The notes: generated by a model from the letters alone, not told the origin. DNA of 64,000 bases from Vicinamibacterales bacterium (GCA_035699745.1 DASSPH010000110.1:48878-112877), one strand, 5' to 3'; shown: positions 18,024 through 26,324, numbered from the stretch's first letter. Numbers and translations are program-made.

Positions 18024-18932
18024 GTGTCGTCCATCATTCCGGTGTTGTGGTTCGCGTTCGGCACGGGGCTGGTCCTCGCCCTGGCGTACGCGCTGGCGCC
18101 GTCGCGCGCCGCGGCGATCGATCGCCGGCTCGAAGAGCTGACGATGGCGCGGGACGAGGAGCAGAGGCCGCGCTTCCAGTCGCTGATCGCGATGTTCAAG
18201 CGGCTCGGGGAGCGGGCGCCGAAGTCGCCGAAGGAGATGGGCAGCCTGCGGCTCCGCCTGGTGCAGGCCGGGTTCCGCCGCGACGAGGCGCTGACGATCT
18301 TCTTCGGCATGCGCGTGACGTTCGCGCTCGGACTGTTCTCGCTGTTCGCCGGCGGCATCTTCGCGCGGCCGAACATCACGATGGCGCTCGGCGCGCTCGG
18401 CCTCGGCTACATCCTGCCCGGCATGGTGCTGGCGCGCATGGCGAAGCGCCGCGCCCACCGCATCCGCCTGTCGCTCGCCGACATGCTCGACCTGCTCGTG
18501 GTCAGCGTCGAGGCCGGCCTCGGTCTCGATGCGGCGCTGCAGCGCGTCGGCCAGGAGCTGGCGTTCGCCTATCCCGAGCTCGCCGACGAGCTGCGGTTGA
18601 TCAACCTCGAGCTGCGCGCCGGCAAGCCGCGCGCCGAGGCGCTGCGGAACCTGGCGGATCGCACCGGCGTCGACGACCTCTCGTCGCTCGTCACGATGCT
18701 GATCCAGACCGACAAGTTCGGCACCAGCGTGGCGCAGTCGCTGCGCGTCTACTCGGAGACGCTGCGCACCAAGCGCCGGCAGCGCGCCGAGGAAGCGGCG
18801 GCCAAGACCGGCGTCAAGATGGTGTTCCCGCTGGTCGTCTGCATCTTCCCGGCGATCTGGGTCATCACCATCGGCCCGGCCGCGATCAAGTTCGTCACCG
18901 TGCTGTTCCCGATGGTGGAGAAGGCGCGATGA
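18024..18932 (+). CDS. tadC: Tad inner-membrane platform protein TadC
   Basis: The 302-residue partner of TadB starts with GTG 2 nt after the tadB stop. It carries an F domain (RLSLADMLDLLVVSVEAGLGLDAAL, KPRAEALRNLADRTGVDDL, TDKFGTSVAQSLRVYSETLR) between membrane segments, with a final helix MVFPLVVCIFPAIWVITI. Its stop overlaps the next start codon. Confidence 0.93.
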   Translation: MSSIIPVLWFAFGTGLVLALAYALAPSRAAAIDRRLEELTMARDEEQRPRFQSLIAMFKRLGERAPKSPKEMGSLRLRLVQAGFRRDEALTIFFGMRVTFALGLFSLFAGGIFARPNITMALGALGLGYILPGMVLARMAKRRAHRIRLSLADMLDLLVVSVEAGLGLDAALQRVGQELAFAYPELADELRLINLELRAGKPRAEALRNLADRTGVDDLSSLVTMLIQTDKFGTSVAQSLRVYSETLRTKRRQRAEEAAAKTGVKMVFPLVVCIFPAIWVITIGPAAIKFVTVLFPMVEKAR

Positions 18933-19297
18933 GGCGGATGGTGGCGCGCAACACCAGCGTCGGCAAGGTGCTGGCGGATCGCGTCGGCGTCGCCGACACG
19001 CGTGCGACCCGGGCGGTCGGCCTGCTCTCGCGGAGCGGCCTCGAGCCCGGCGAAGCGCTGTGGATCGTGCCGAGCCGCGGCGTGCACACCTGGGGAATGC
19101 GCTTCGCGATCGACGTCCTCGCGCTCGACGAAGCGGGCACGGTGATCGACTGCGTCTCGAACCTGAAGCCGTGGCGCCTGCGTCTGCCGCGCCGCGGCAC
19201 CGCCGGCGTCCTCGAGCTGCCCGCCGGAACCCTGGCCGCCTCCGGTACCGCGGTCGGCCATCAGGTGCGGCTCGAAATGGCGGAGGCCCGCGCATGA
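18929..19297 (+). CDS. DUF192 family protein
   Basis: This 122-residue protein matches the DUF192 fold by its segments ATRAVGLLSRSGLEPGEALWI, TWGMRFAIDVLALDEAGTVI and NLKPWRLRLPRRGTAGVLELPAG. The biochemical role of the family is not established. ATG at 18929 overlaps the tadC stop (ATGA) and its own stop overlaps the AAA+ gene start, so it is translated as part of the pilus operon. It has no signal peptide. Confidence 0.85.
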   Translation: MRRMVARNTSVGKVLADRVGVADTRATRAVGLLSRSGLEPGEALWIVPSRGVHTWGMRFAIDVLALDEAGTVIDCVSNLKPWRLRLPRRGTAGVLELPAGTLAASGTAVGHQVRLEMAEARA

Positions 19298-20646
19298 CCC
19301 CCCTCGCAGCGACCGCGGCGATCGATTCGACCCCGGCGAGTCCCGCGCCGCCGATGCCCCCGGCGCCGCCGGCGTCGATCGGCGACACCGGACTGCACCC
19401 CGACACGCTCGCGCAGCTGATGCTGAAGACGCTGATCGCCGGGGAGATGAGCGGCACGCTGCTCGCCGAGAGCATGCGCCTGCCGTACTCGGTGCTCGAC
19501 GCGATGCTGCAGCACGCGCGCGTCGAGAAGCTCGTCGAGGTGCGCGGCGCCAGCGGCGCCGGCACGGCAGGCTACCGCTACGTGCTCACCGATCTCGGGC
19601 GCGAGCGCGCGATGCAGTTCCTCGACATCAACCGCTACGTCGGGCCCGCGCCGGTGTCGCTGGCGGACTACAACGCCTACGTCCGCGCCAGCATGGCGGC
19701 GCGCCCGTGGATCGACAAGGACCGCCTGTCGCGCGGGTTCGAGAGCCTGGTGGTGAACCAGGCGATGTACGAGCGGCTCGGGCCGGCGGTCAATTCGGGC
19801 AAGTCGCTGTTCCTCTACGGCGCCCCGGGCAACGGCAAGACCGTCGTCGCGGAAGGGATCGGCCGGGCGCTCGGCACCGACATGCACATCCCGCACGCGA
19901 TCGACGTCGACGGCCAGACGATCACGATGTTCGATCCGGTCAGCCACACCCGGACCGGTGTGCCGTCGGCGGCATCCAGCGTCATCTCCGTCGCCGTCTA
20001 CGATCGCCGCTGGGAGCAGATCCGGCGGCCGGTGGTGGTGGTCGGCGGCGAGCTCACGCTCGAGATGCTCGACCTGACCTTCAACCCGATTGCGAAGTTC
20101 TACGAAGCGCCGATCCAGATGAAGGCGAACTGCGGCGTGTTCGTCGTCGACGACTTCGGCCGCCAGCGCATCCCGCCGCGCGACCTGCTGAACCGCTGGA
20201 TCGTCCCGCTCGAGAGCCGGGTCGACTACCTGACGCTGCACACCGGGCGCAAGTTCGAGATCCCGTTCAACGTGTTCATCATCTTCGCGACCAACCTGCA
20301 GCCCGAGTCGCTGGCCGACGAGGCGTTCCTCCGCCGCATCCCCTACAAGATCCGGGCGCAGAACCCGACGGTCGAGGAATACGGCAAGATCTTCGAGCTG
20401 AACTGCCGCAAGCGCGGCCTGCCCTTCGACGCGGTGATGGTCGAGTACCTGCAGCGCGCCTACTACGAGCGCCGCAAGATCCAGATGCGCGCCTGCCACC
20501 CGCGCGATCTGATCGAGCAGGTCGTCGACATGTGCCGCTACCAGAACCGCGAGCCGGTGATTACGCGCGACATGCTCGACGCCGCCTGCGGGAACTATTT
20601 CCTCGAAGAGAGCGCGTCGCAGAGCAAAGAGACCGCCCTGTCATGA
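19294..20646 (+). CDS. AAA+ ATPase of the Tad operon
   Basis: After a Pro/Ala-rich N-terminus (1-30) there is a winged-helix-like region (35-115, LIAGEMSGTLLAESMRLPYSVLDAML). The AAA+ core follows, with Walker A GAPGNGKT at 176-183, Walker B VFVVDDFGRQRIPPRDLLNRW and a sensor segment FIIFATNLQP near 330. It has no GAFTGA loop and so is not a sigma-54 activator. The short ATGA overlaps on both sides fix its start at 19294 and tie it to the pilus operon. It might remodel or recycle pilus proteins; no specific function is known to me. Confidence 0.85.
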   Translation: MTPLAATAAIDSTPASPAPPMPPAPPASIGDTGLHPDTLAQLMLKTLIAGEMSGTLLAESMRLPYSVLDAMLQHARVEKLVEVRGASGAGTAGYRYVLTDLGRERAMQFLDINRYVGPAPVSLADYNAYVRASMAARPWIDKDRLSRGFESLVVNQAMYERLGPAVNSGKSLFLYGAPGNGKTVVAEGIGRALGTDMHIPHAIDVDGQTITMFDPVSHTRTGVPSAASSVISVAVYDRRWEQIRRPVVVVGGELTLEMLDLTFNPIAKFYEAPIQMKANCGVFVVDDFGRQRIPPRDLLNRWIVPLESRVDYLTLHTGRKFEIPFNVFIIFATNLQPESLADEAFLRRIPYKIRAQNPTVEEYGKIFELNCRKRGLPFDAVMVEYLQRAYYERRKIQMRACHPRDLIEQVVDMCRYQNREPVITRDMLDAACGNYFLEESASQSKETALS

Positions 20647-21317
20647 GCCTGGCGCTCACGCGCACCCAGACCGCCTACCGGGTGGAGCCGGAGCGCTCCC
20701 GCCCGCGCGCCGCGCGCCGCGACTACGGCGAGCTCGCGGCAAAGGTCTTCATCCTGACGCTCTTCTCGGCGATGGCCACCGCCATCGCGCAGGATTTCGC
20801 GCAGACCGGCCACGTCACCGGGCTGCTGCTGCTCGTGAGCGAAGCGCTGGTCGTCGCGCTGACGCTGATCCGCCGCACCGCCGCCGTCGTCGATCGCAGC
20901 TGGAAGGCGCGGATCCTGACGGCCTTCGCCACGTTCGGACCGCCGCTGGTCCGGCCGGCCGGCGTCGCCGTCGCGCCGGAGTTCCTCACCATCGCGATCT
21001 CGGCCTGCGGCCTGATGATCGTCGTCTTCGGCAAGCTCTCGCTGGGCCGCAGCTTCGGCCTGACGCCGGCAAACCGCGGCGTGGTCAGCACCGGGATGTA
21101 CCGCGTCGTCCGCCACCCGATCTATCTCGGCTACCTGATCACCCACCTGGGTTTCATCATCGCGAACCCCGCGGGCTGGAACCTCTCCGTGCTGGTGGTC
21201 GCCGACGTGGCGTTGATGCTCCGCGCCATGTGCGAAGAGAAGACGCTGGCGCTCGATCCCGAGTATCGCGCCTACATGGATCGGGTGCGCTGGCGGATCG
21301 TCCCGGGCGTGTTCTAA
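20643..21317 (+). CDS. ICMT/phospholipid-methyltransferase-like membrane methyltransferase
   Basis: The 224-residue multi-pass protein ends with the isoprenylcysteine carboxyl methyltransferase family signature: GMYRVVRHPIYLGYLI, then EEKTLALDPEYRAYMDRVRWRIVPGVF. The RHP motif and the downstream Glu-Glu contribute to SAM binding in the family. It is the last gene of the Tad operon, overlapping the ATPase stop. Bacterial relatives methylate varied lipid or protein substrates, so the target here cannot be told from sequence. Its 3' end overlaps the convergent smr gene. Confidence 0.85.
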   Translation: MSLALTRTQTAYRVEPERSRPRAARRDYGELAAKVFILTLFSAMATAIAQDFAQTGHVTGLLLLVSEALVVALTLIRRTAAVVDRSWKARILTAFATFGPPLVRPAGVAVAPEFLTIAISACGLMIVVFGKLSLGRSFGLTPANRGVVSTGMYRVVRHPIYLGYLITHLGFIIANPAGWNLSVLVVADVALMLRAMCEEKTLALDPEYRAYMDRVRWRIVPGVF

Positions 21318-21586
21318 TCCCCCTTCTCCAATCGCAGCATCGCCACCGTCGCCCCGAGATGTGATTCGGGCGCGTCGTGGAACGCCGCCACCATCGGATG
21401 GCGCTCCAGCACCGATTGCACGATCCCGCGCTGGATGCCGGCGCCGCGGCCGTGAACGAGACGGACCTCGCGCAAGCCGGCCTCGTGCGCGGCCCGGATG
21501 TATTCCTCGACCACCGAGGGGATATCCCTGGGGTGGAACGCGTGCAGATCGAGGCTGCTCTCGATCGGGATTCGATGGACGCCCAC
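21314..21586 (-). CDS. Small Smr-domain protein
   Basis: This 90-residue stand-alone Smr (MutS2 C-terminal) domain shows the LDLHAFHPRDIPSVVEEYI and VRLVHGRGAGIQRGIVQSVL signatures, in which LDLHG and HGxG are the family motifs (here LDLHA). Smr domains bind or nick nucleic acids, and small ones can act on RNA. The frame is open upstream, but GTG 21586 with GGAG about 8 nt before it and a start just after the queF stop is the best choice. Confidence 0.8.
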   Translation of the reverse strand: MGVHRIPIESSLDLHAFHPRDIPSVVEEYIRAAHEAGLREVRLVHGRGAGIQRGIVQSVLERHPMVAAFHDAPESHLGATVAMLRLEKGD

Positions 21587-21603
21587 GCCGAGATCTCCGG
21601 CCG

Positions 21604-21954
21604 TCAGGCGGGAGATCCCCCCTTCTCGTAGGTCGCGGTGACCGAGGTCGAAATCCCGCCGCGCGCGGTGAAGTCGCCGACGACCGTCATCTTCCGGGGG
21701 GCGCAGGCGGCGACCAGATCGTCGAGGATCTGGTTGGTGACCGCCTCGTAGAAGATGCCCTTGCTGCGGAACTCCAGCAGGTAGTACTTCAATGCTTTCA
21801 ACTCGATGCAGAGACGGTCGGGGGTATACGCGATCCGGATCTCGCCGAAATCGGGCAGGCCGGTCTTGGGACACACCGAGGTGAATTCGGGACAGCGGAT
21901 GGAAATCTCGTAGTCGCGGCCGGGCTGCGGGTTGGGGAACGTCTCCAACGACAT
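21604..21954 (-). CDS. queF: NADPH-dependent preQ0 reductase QueF
   Basis: The 116-residue protein is a unimodular QueF that reduces the nitrile of preQ0 to the amine of preQ1 in queuosine synthesis. It has the catalytic cysteine in CPEFTSVCPKTGLPDF, the substrate-side ELKALKYYLLEFR helix and the EAVTNQI segment. Methionine 21954 (MSLETFPNPQPG) is chosen over an upstream ATG because the earlier residues are not conserved and lie within the HU promoter region. Confidence 0.92.
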   Translation of the reverse strand: MSLETFPNPQPGRDYEISIRCPEFTSVCPKTGLPDFGEIRIAYTPDRLCIELKALKYYLLEFRSKGIFYEAVTNQILDDLVAACAPRKMTVVGDFTARGGISTSVTATYEKGGSPA

Positions 21955-21997
21955 CAAAAAAGTGTAGCATTCATGCGGGTATTTCGCGGGTCGGCGA

Positions 21998-22027
21998 TTG
22001 ACACCGCAAAACCGCGCGCTATAGGAT
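21998..22027 (+). promoter_or_regulatory. Sigma-70-type promoter of the HU gene
   Basis: A perfect -35 TTGACA (21998-22003) is followed after 16 nt by TATAGG (or after 18 nt by TAGGAT). It is the clearest housekeeping promoter in the window and faces the HU gene about 100 nt downstream. Confidence 0.75.
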
Positions 22028-22125
22028 ACGAGCCTGATTTTTTGAATTTTCCTCCGCTGCCTCCGCAACGCGCGCGCGGCTCAGGCGGGATTTCGAGGAG
22101 CGCGCCCAAGCAAGGGGAATAGCCG

Positions 22126-22425
22126 ATGGCAGAGGCCCGCAGGATGGGCAAATCCGAACTGTTCTCGCACTTCGCGGATCGCTTCGAGGTCAAGCGGACG
22201 CAGGCCCGCGAGTTCTTCGACGAGCTGAACGTGCTCGCCGAAAAGGAGCTGAAGCGCTCCGGCGAGTTCGTGCTGCCCGGGATGGTGAAGCTCGTCGTCC
22301 AGAAGCGCAAGGCGCGGATGGGGCGCAACCCCGCGACCGGCGAGCAGATCAAGATCCCCGCGAAGACCGTGGTCAAGGCGCGGATTGCGAAGCAGCTGAA
22401 GGACGCCGTCCTTCCGAAGAAGTAG
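22126..22425 (+). CDS. HU/IHF-family DNA-binding protein
   Basis: The 99-residue histone-like protein has the HU order: the N-terminal helices (GKSELFSHFADRFEVKRTQAREFFDEL), the FVLPGMVKLVVQKRKARMGRNPATGEQIKIPAKTVV beta-arm with its RMGRNPxTGE signature, and a basic C-terminus. It compacts and bends DNA as a dimer. A few residues longer than E. coli HU at the N-terminus. It is monocistronic, with its own promoter. Confidence 0.93.
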   Translation: MAEARRMGKSELFSHFADRFEVKRTQAREFFDELNVLAEKELKRSGEFVLPGMVKLVVQKRKARMGRNPATGEQIKIPAKTVVKARIAKQLKDAVLPKK

Positions 22426-22455
22426 CGCACGGCCTCGGCGCGTCGGACGAACACT

Positions 22456-22483
22456 GACAGGCCGGACGTACGTCCGGCCTGTC
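22456..22483. terminator. Perfect 28-nt palindrome between convergent genes
   Basis: Fourteen bases (GACAGGCCGGACGT) are followed directly by their reverse complement. It lies between the HU stop and the end of the convergent 82-aa gene. It lacks a T-tract, so it could be a bidirectional transcript-end hairpin rather than a classical terminator. Confidence 0.5.
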
Positions 22484-22493
22484 GCACGTACCG

Positions 22494-22742
22494 CTACGCC
22501 GCCACCGACGGCGCCTTCGAGGCGAGGGCCCGGCTGTAGATCGTCGCCGGCGCCAGCCGCGCCACCCGGGCCTGCAGGCTCGGCAGCGAGTCGTCGTCCA
22601 GGATGATGCGGTCCTCGGCGTCGAGGATGACTTCGCCGCTGAACCGCCGCGCGCCGCGCGCGGTGCGGTGTTCGAAGTAGTGCACGACGTACGACTGCCC
22701 GTCGACTTCGACCTGCGCCGTCTGCACGAGCTTGCGGAACAT
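22494..22742 (-). CDS. Small conserved-looking protein of unknown function
   Basis: The 82-residue product (MFRKLVQTAQVEVDGQSYVV...) has a beta-rich first half with a VHYFEHRTARGARRFSGEVIL segment and an acidic ILDAEDRIILDDD turn, then a helical tail. No membrane segment or signal is visible. It follows the histidine kinase after 13 nt on the same strand, so it may be the last gene of that operon. I do not recognise a family. Confidence 0.6.
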   Translation of the reverse strand: MFRKLVQTAQVEVDGQSYVVHYFEHRTARGARRFSGEVILDAEDRIILDDDSLPSLQARVARLAPATIYSRALASKAPSVAA

Positions 22743-22755
22743 GGTGTCTCCCTGC

Positions 22756-24504
22756 CTATCCCGCCGCCTGCGCCATCGGCCTCGCGCTGGTGCGCGGGAA
22801 GTCGATGACGAAGGTGGTTCCCTTGCCCACTTCGCTCGCGACGCTGATTCGTCCGCCGAGCTGCTCCACGATCTTTCGCGTGATGGCCAGCCCGAGGCCG
22901 AGCCCGCGCCGTTTGGTCGTGACGAAGTCCTCGAACACCGCCTGCAGCCGATCCGCGGGAATGCCGCAGCCGGTGTCGTAGACGCGCACCTGGACGCGGT
23001 CGTCCTGCCCTTCCACCGCGGCGACCACGAGCCCGCCGGGGGCGGTCGCCTGGATGGCGTTGACGACGAGGTTGCGGTAGACCCGGCCGAGCGCGAACAC
23101 GTCCCCCTCGACGTAGAGCGGCTCGGCGGACAGCTCGGCGCGCAGCGTGATGCCGGCCGTCTCGGCCAGCGGCTGCATCGATTCGATCGCGTCGCCGACC
23201 GAGCGGTTCAACTCGATCGGGAAGCGCTCGAGCGGGATGGGCTTGGCGATGTTCTGCAGGTCCTCGAGCACCCGCTTGACGATCTGCATCTCGCGCTCGA
23301 CCATCCGCCGGAAGGTGTCGCGGTACTCCGCGTCCTCCCACATCTTGAGGATCAGCTTGCAGCTGTTGCCGATGTTCTGGATGGGGTGCGAGAGATCGTG
23401 GACCAGCCCGGCGGCGATGCGCCCGAACATCACCTGACGTTCCTGTTTGCGGATGTCTTCCTGCAGCTCGACCAGGCGGTCGGCCATCGAGTTGAACGCG
23501 TCGCCGAGTTCGCGGATCTCGTCCTGCCCGCTCAGCGCCACGCGGGTCTCGAGCTTCCCCTCGGCGAGCGCCCGGGTGACGCGGGTCAGCGCGAAGATGC
23601 GCTGGATGAAGCTGCGTCCCCACAGCCACCCGAGAATGATGGTGCCCGCGAGGGCGAGCAGAATCGCGGCGAACAGCTGGCGCTCGATCCGCTTCGCCGT
23701 GGCCATCGCCTCGGTTTCCGGCTGCTCGACGATGACGAGCCACTTCGGATCGGATACCGATGCCGCGACCGCGATGATCGTCTGGCCGTTCTGCTCGTAG
23801 CTGTCGAAGACCTTGCGTCCGGCGAGATAATCCGCGGCAAACGTCAGCTCCGCCGCCGATCGCACCTGATCGGGATCGGCGATCGTCCGCTTCTCGTCCG
23901 GGTTCCCGTGGGCGATGAGCCGCCCCTCTTCGCTGACGAGCAGCGCGTAGCCCTGCTGACCGACGCGGATGCGGTCGACGGTCCGCCACAGCTCTTCGAG
24001 GGCGATCTCGCCGACGATCCAGCCGGCGCCCCGGTCCACCCGCCCCAGATGGACGGCAATGGTCGTCGTCGGCAGGCCGTCGTCGTCGAACTTCAGAGGT
24101 GAGATGTGCGCGCGATCCGGCCGGCGCCGCGCCTCTTCCGCGACCGCGAGACGAGTGGCCGCGAGCGCGCTGGTCGAGAGCGGTTTCGCGAGACTGTCGA
24201 ACAGCGTGATTTCCCTGAACTCGGGGAACTGGAGCACGTAGTCCTTGAGAATCCGCTCCTGCTGCCACGGCGTCAGCCCGGTGGCGGTGAGTTCCGAGCC
24301 CACCGACTGCAGCACGCGGGTGTTGTGCTGCATGTACATGCCGACCTGCTCGGCGACCTGCTTCGCGACCTTCTGATTGCCGTCGACGACGGATGCGGCG
24401 GTGCCGCTGCGCAGCGAGCCGATCGAGACGATGCCGTAGACGACCAACGGCAGGATCGCCGCCGTGGCGATCAGCAGAACGAACCGGGAGGTGATGCGCC
24501 TCAC
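22756..24504 (-). CDS. dCache sensor histidine kinase (NtrB/KinA-like)
   Basis: The 582-residue kinase has TM1 at about 6-28 and a large extracytoplasmic double-Cache sensor containing LVSEEGRLIAHGNPDEKR and a PKWLVIVEQP segment. TM2 follows (LFAAILLALAGTIILGWLW), then a HAMP linker (RALAEGKLETRVALSGQDEIRELGDAFNSMADRL). The dimerisation/phosphoacceptor His lies in LVHDLSHPIQNI, and the ATPase domain has N, G1 and G2 boxes (NLVVNAIQA, DTGCGIP, GLGLGLAI). GTG 24504 overlaps the stop of the binding-protein gene (GTGA), so the pair is co-translated. The likely partner is the sigma-54 response regulator at 28218-29606, the only classical regulator nearby. That pairing is inference. Confidence 0.92.
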   Translation of the reverse strand: MRRITSRFVLLIATAAILPLVVYGIVSIGSLRSGTAASVVDGNQKVAKQVAEQVGMYMQHNTRVLQSVGSELTATGLTPWQQERILKDYVLQFPEFREITLFDSLAKPLSTSALAATRLAVAEEARRRPDRAHISPLKFDDDGLPTTTIAVHLGRVDRGAGWIVGEIALEELWRTVDRIRVGQQGYALLVSEEGRLIAHGNPDEKRTIADPDQVRSAAELTFAADYLAGRKVFDSYEQNGQTIIAVAASVSDPKWLVIVEQPETEAMATAKRIERQLFAAILLALAGTIILGWLWGRSFIQRIFALTRVTRALAEGKLETRVALSGQDEIRELGDAFNSMADRLVELQEDIRKQERQVMFGRIAAGLVHDLSHPIQNIGNSCKLILKMWEDAEYRDTFRRMVEREMQIVKRVLEDLQNIAKPIPLERFPIELNRSVGDAIESMQPLAETAGITLRAELSAEPLYVEGDVFALGRVYRNLVVNAIQATAPGGLVVAAVEGQDDRVQVRVYDTGCGIPADRLQAVFEDFVTTKRRGLGLGLAITRKIVEQLGGRISVASEVGKGTTFVIDFPRTSARPMAQAAG

Positions 24505-26012
24505 CGCGAGGCCTGCGTTCCGGCCGCCGTTGCCGGCCGCCACATCCAGATGTTCGTCATGACATCCCGATTCGGTTCGGCCAGCACGTCGATCTTGGCG
24601 GAGACGGCACGCGACGTCTCCTGCCAGGCGAGAAACGCCGCCGGTGGATCGTCGTGCAGGACGCGCTCGAGTTCAGCCACCGCCGACCGGATCTCGTCGT
24701 CGGTGCGCGCGCTCTGGATGCGGTCGAGGACGGCGTCCGCCCCGCGATATCCGGAGTTGTTCATCGACACCGGTTTCGATCGCCAGAATTCGTACACCCA
24801 GCTCAGGTTCCGCCCGGCCATCTCGAACAGGAAGGCATCGAACCGGCCGCTCGCCAGACGGGGCACGAGCTCGTCCTGCGGCACCGGGTGTATGCGCATG
24901 TCGACGCCGACCTCCGCGAGCTGCTTCTGAACGAGCAGGGCGACGCGCTCGAACCTCGAGTCATTCGCGAACACCAGGCATTCGAACGAGAAGCGCACGG
25001 GCGTCCCGGCCGCCGACTGCTGGATCTTCAGCCCCGCCGAGTCCAGCCGCTGCCGGGCGCTGTCCGGGTTGAACAGGAACGGCGTGGCGGGAGGAGAGTA
25101 GGCCCAGTGTTCCGGCGGGATCGGACCATCGGCCGGGCGTCCGCGGCCGCTCATCCCGTCGCGCACGAGCGCCGCGCGATCGACGGCTTCGTTGATCGCC
25201 TGGCGGACGTCGGCGCGCTTCAGAACCGGATGCCGAACGTTGAAGACCAGGGGAATGTAGTAGGGACGGGGGAACTTGTAGGTCTTGACCGTGGTTTCGC
25301 GCTCGACGAAGTCGGCGGCCTCGCGCCGCACTTCGTGAAGCATGTCGAGCTCGCCGCGCATCAGGGCCGCCCAGGCGTTGCGCTGCGTCGGGTAGTTCGT
25401 GACCTTGACGGTCGTGATCGCGGGATGCCCGCGGTAGTACTTCGGGAAGGCGACGAGGTTCGTTTCCTGGTCCGTCTGGCTCGCGAATTTGAAGGGGCCG
25501 GTGCCGATCTCCGGCTGTCCGGGCTTGACCACGAGCACTGCAGTCAGATCGGGCAGGATGAAGGAATTCGGCGCGGGCAGCGTGATCTCGATCGTGTCGG
25601 GCCCGACCGGCTCGATCGACGTGATGTTCACGAAGCTGACCGCGTCGCGGCGCGCCTTCGTCAGGCGGAGCGCCTCGGCGCCGATTTCCGGCGTCAGCCT
25701 GGTTCCGTCGTGGAACAGGACGTCGTCGCGGAGCTTGAGCCGCAGTCTGGTGCCGGTCGAATCCCATTCCCAACTCTTGGCGATTCGCTCGGCCTGCCGG
25801 CCGTCCGGCTTGTTGGTCACCCACGGATCGCTCACGAGGCTGGCGACCACCGTACCCGCGCCCGATCCCGGCGTCCCGATCGGCGCCCCGATCCCGATGC
25901 GCACCGCGAGCGGCGGGTCGCCCGGCGGCTGCCGCGCACAGCCCGGCGCGCACACGCCGGCTGCGGCGACGATGGCCATCAAAGCGAAGGGACGACGCCG
26001 TAGTGTCAGCAC
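24501..26012 (-). CDS. Family-5 (peptide) extracellular solute-binding lipoprotein, orphan
   Basis: The 503-residue protein has a lipoprotein signal (ALMAIVAAAGVCAPGC, lipobox ending at Cys near residue 25). It is full length for SBP_bac_5 proteins such as OppA/DppA, with typical segments ETNLVAFPKYYRGHPAI, LKRADVRQAINEAVDR and FLFNPDSARQRLDSAGL. These proteins bind peptides or metal chelates in the periplasm. There are no ABC permease or ATPase genes here; instead a kinase follows with a GTGA overlap and peptide genes precede, which suggests a sensing rather than an uptake role. The start is a GTG lying inside a hairpin loop with no clear ribosome binding site. ATG 25979 is a weaker alternative. 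Confidence 0.88.
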   Translation of the reverse strand: MLTLRRRPFALMAIVAAAGVCAPGCARQPPGDPPLAVRIGIGAPIGTPGSGAGTVVASLVSDPWVTNKPDGRQAERIAKSWEWDSTGTRLRLKLRDDVLFHDGTRLTPEIGAEALRLTKARRDAVSFVNITSIEPVGPDTIEITLPAPNSFILPDLTAVLVVKPGQPEIGTGPFKFASQTDQETNLVAFPKYYRGHPAITTVKVTNYPTQRNAWAALMRGELDMLHEVRREAADFVERETTVKTYKFPRPYYIPLVFNVRHPVLKRADVRQAINEAVDRAALVRDGMSGRGRPADGPIPPEHWAYSPPATPFLFNPDSARQRLDSAGLKIQQSAAGTPVRFSFECLVFANDSRFERVALLVQKQLAEVGVDMRIHPVPQDELVPRLASGRFDAFLFEMAGRNLSWVYEFWRSKPVSMNNSGYRGADAVLDRIQSARTDDEIRSAVAELERVLHDDPPAAFLAWQETSRAVSAKIDVLAEPNRDVMTNIWMWRPATAAGTQASR

Positions 26013-26027
26013 GGAGATGACACTACG
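25999..26027. promoter_or_regulatory. Perfect inverted repeat across the binding-protein start codon
   Basis: Ten-base arms CGTAGTGTCA and TGACACTACG are separated by 9 nt, and the GTG start (26012-26010) lies in the loop. It could be a translational control hairpin, an operator, or an attenuator that keeps expression of the binding protein below that of the upstream peptide genes. Confidence 0.55.
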
Positions 26028-26072
26028 ATTATCGACGGAACGAACCTACGGCGCCAGTCGCCGTGCCGCCGC

Positions 26073-26168
26073 CTACTGCTTGGACGCGGGCGGCTCGTCG
26101 AGAATCCAGGGGCAGCCCGCCATGGTCTTGACCTTGCCGTTCGTCTTCTTGATAACCGTGATTTTCAT
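26073..26168 (-). CDS. RiPP precursor peptide 1 (31 aa)
   Basis: The reading frame encodes a basic leader (MKITVIKKTNGKVKTMAG) and a short core containing CPWILDEPP, ending ASKQ. AGGAG lies 7 nt before ATG. It is 29/31 identical to the next peptide and shares the Pro-Trp-x-x-Asp element with the third. It is downstream of and codirectional with a radical SAM/SPASM maturase, the usual arrangement for a ribosomally made, post-translationally modified peptide. Trp21 and its neighbours, and Cys19, are the probable modification sites; the chemistry is unknown. No leader-cleavage Gly-Gly motif and no dedicated exporter are visible nearby. Confidence 0.85.
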   Translation of the reverse strand: MKITVIKKTNGKVKTMAGCPWILDEPPASKQ

Positions 26169-26213
26169 GATCGCTCTCCTGTCCGGTGAATAAGCCGATT
26201 CGCGAAACGACAC

Positions 26214-26309
26214 CTAGTTCTTGGCGGCGGGCGGCTCGTCGAGAATCCAGGGGCAGCCGGCCATGGTCTTGACCTTGCCGTTCGTCTTCTTGATGACGGT
26301 GATCTTCAT
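26214..26309 (-). CDS. RiPP precursor peptide 2 (31 aa)
   Basis: This is a near copy of precursor 1. It differs only at residues 29 and 31 (Ala and Asn in place of Ser and Gln), with a ribosome binding site GGAGAG upstream. The 45-nt gaps between the copies are not conserved, while the coding part is almost identical in DNA, so the coding unit duplicated recently or is kept alike by selection or gene conversion. Core segment AGCPWILDEPP is unchanged. Confidence 0.85.
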   Translation of the reverse strand: MKITVIKKTNGKVKTMAGCPWILDEPPAAKN

Positions 26310-26324
26310 GAATGCACTCTCCAC

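Noticed and set aside
19294..20646. AAA+ ATPase as a sigma-54 activator for the Tad promoters
   Set aside because: It has no GAFTGA loop, receiver or Fis-type helix-turn-helix.
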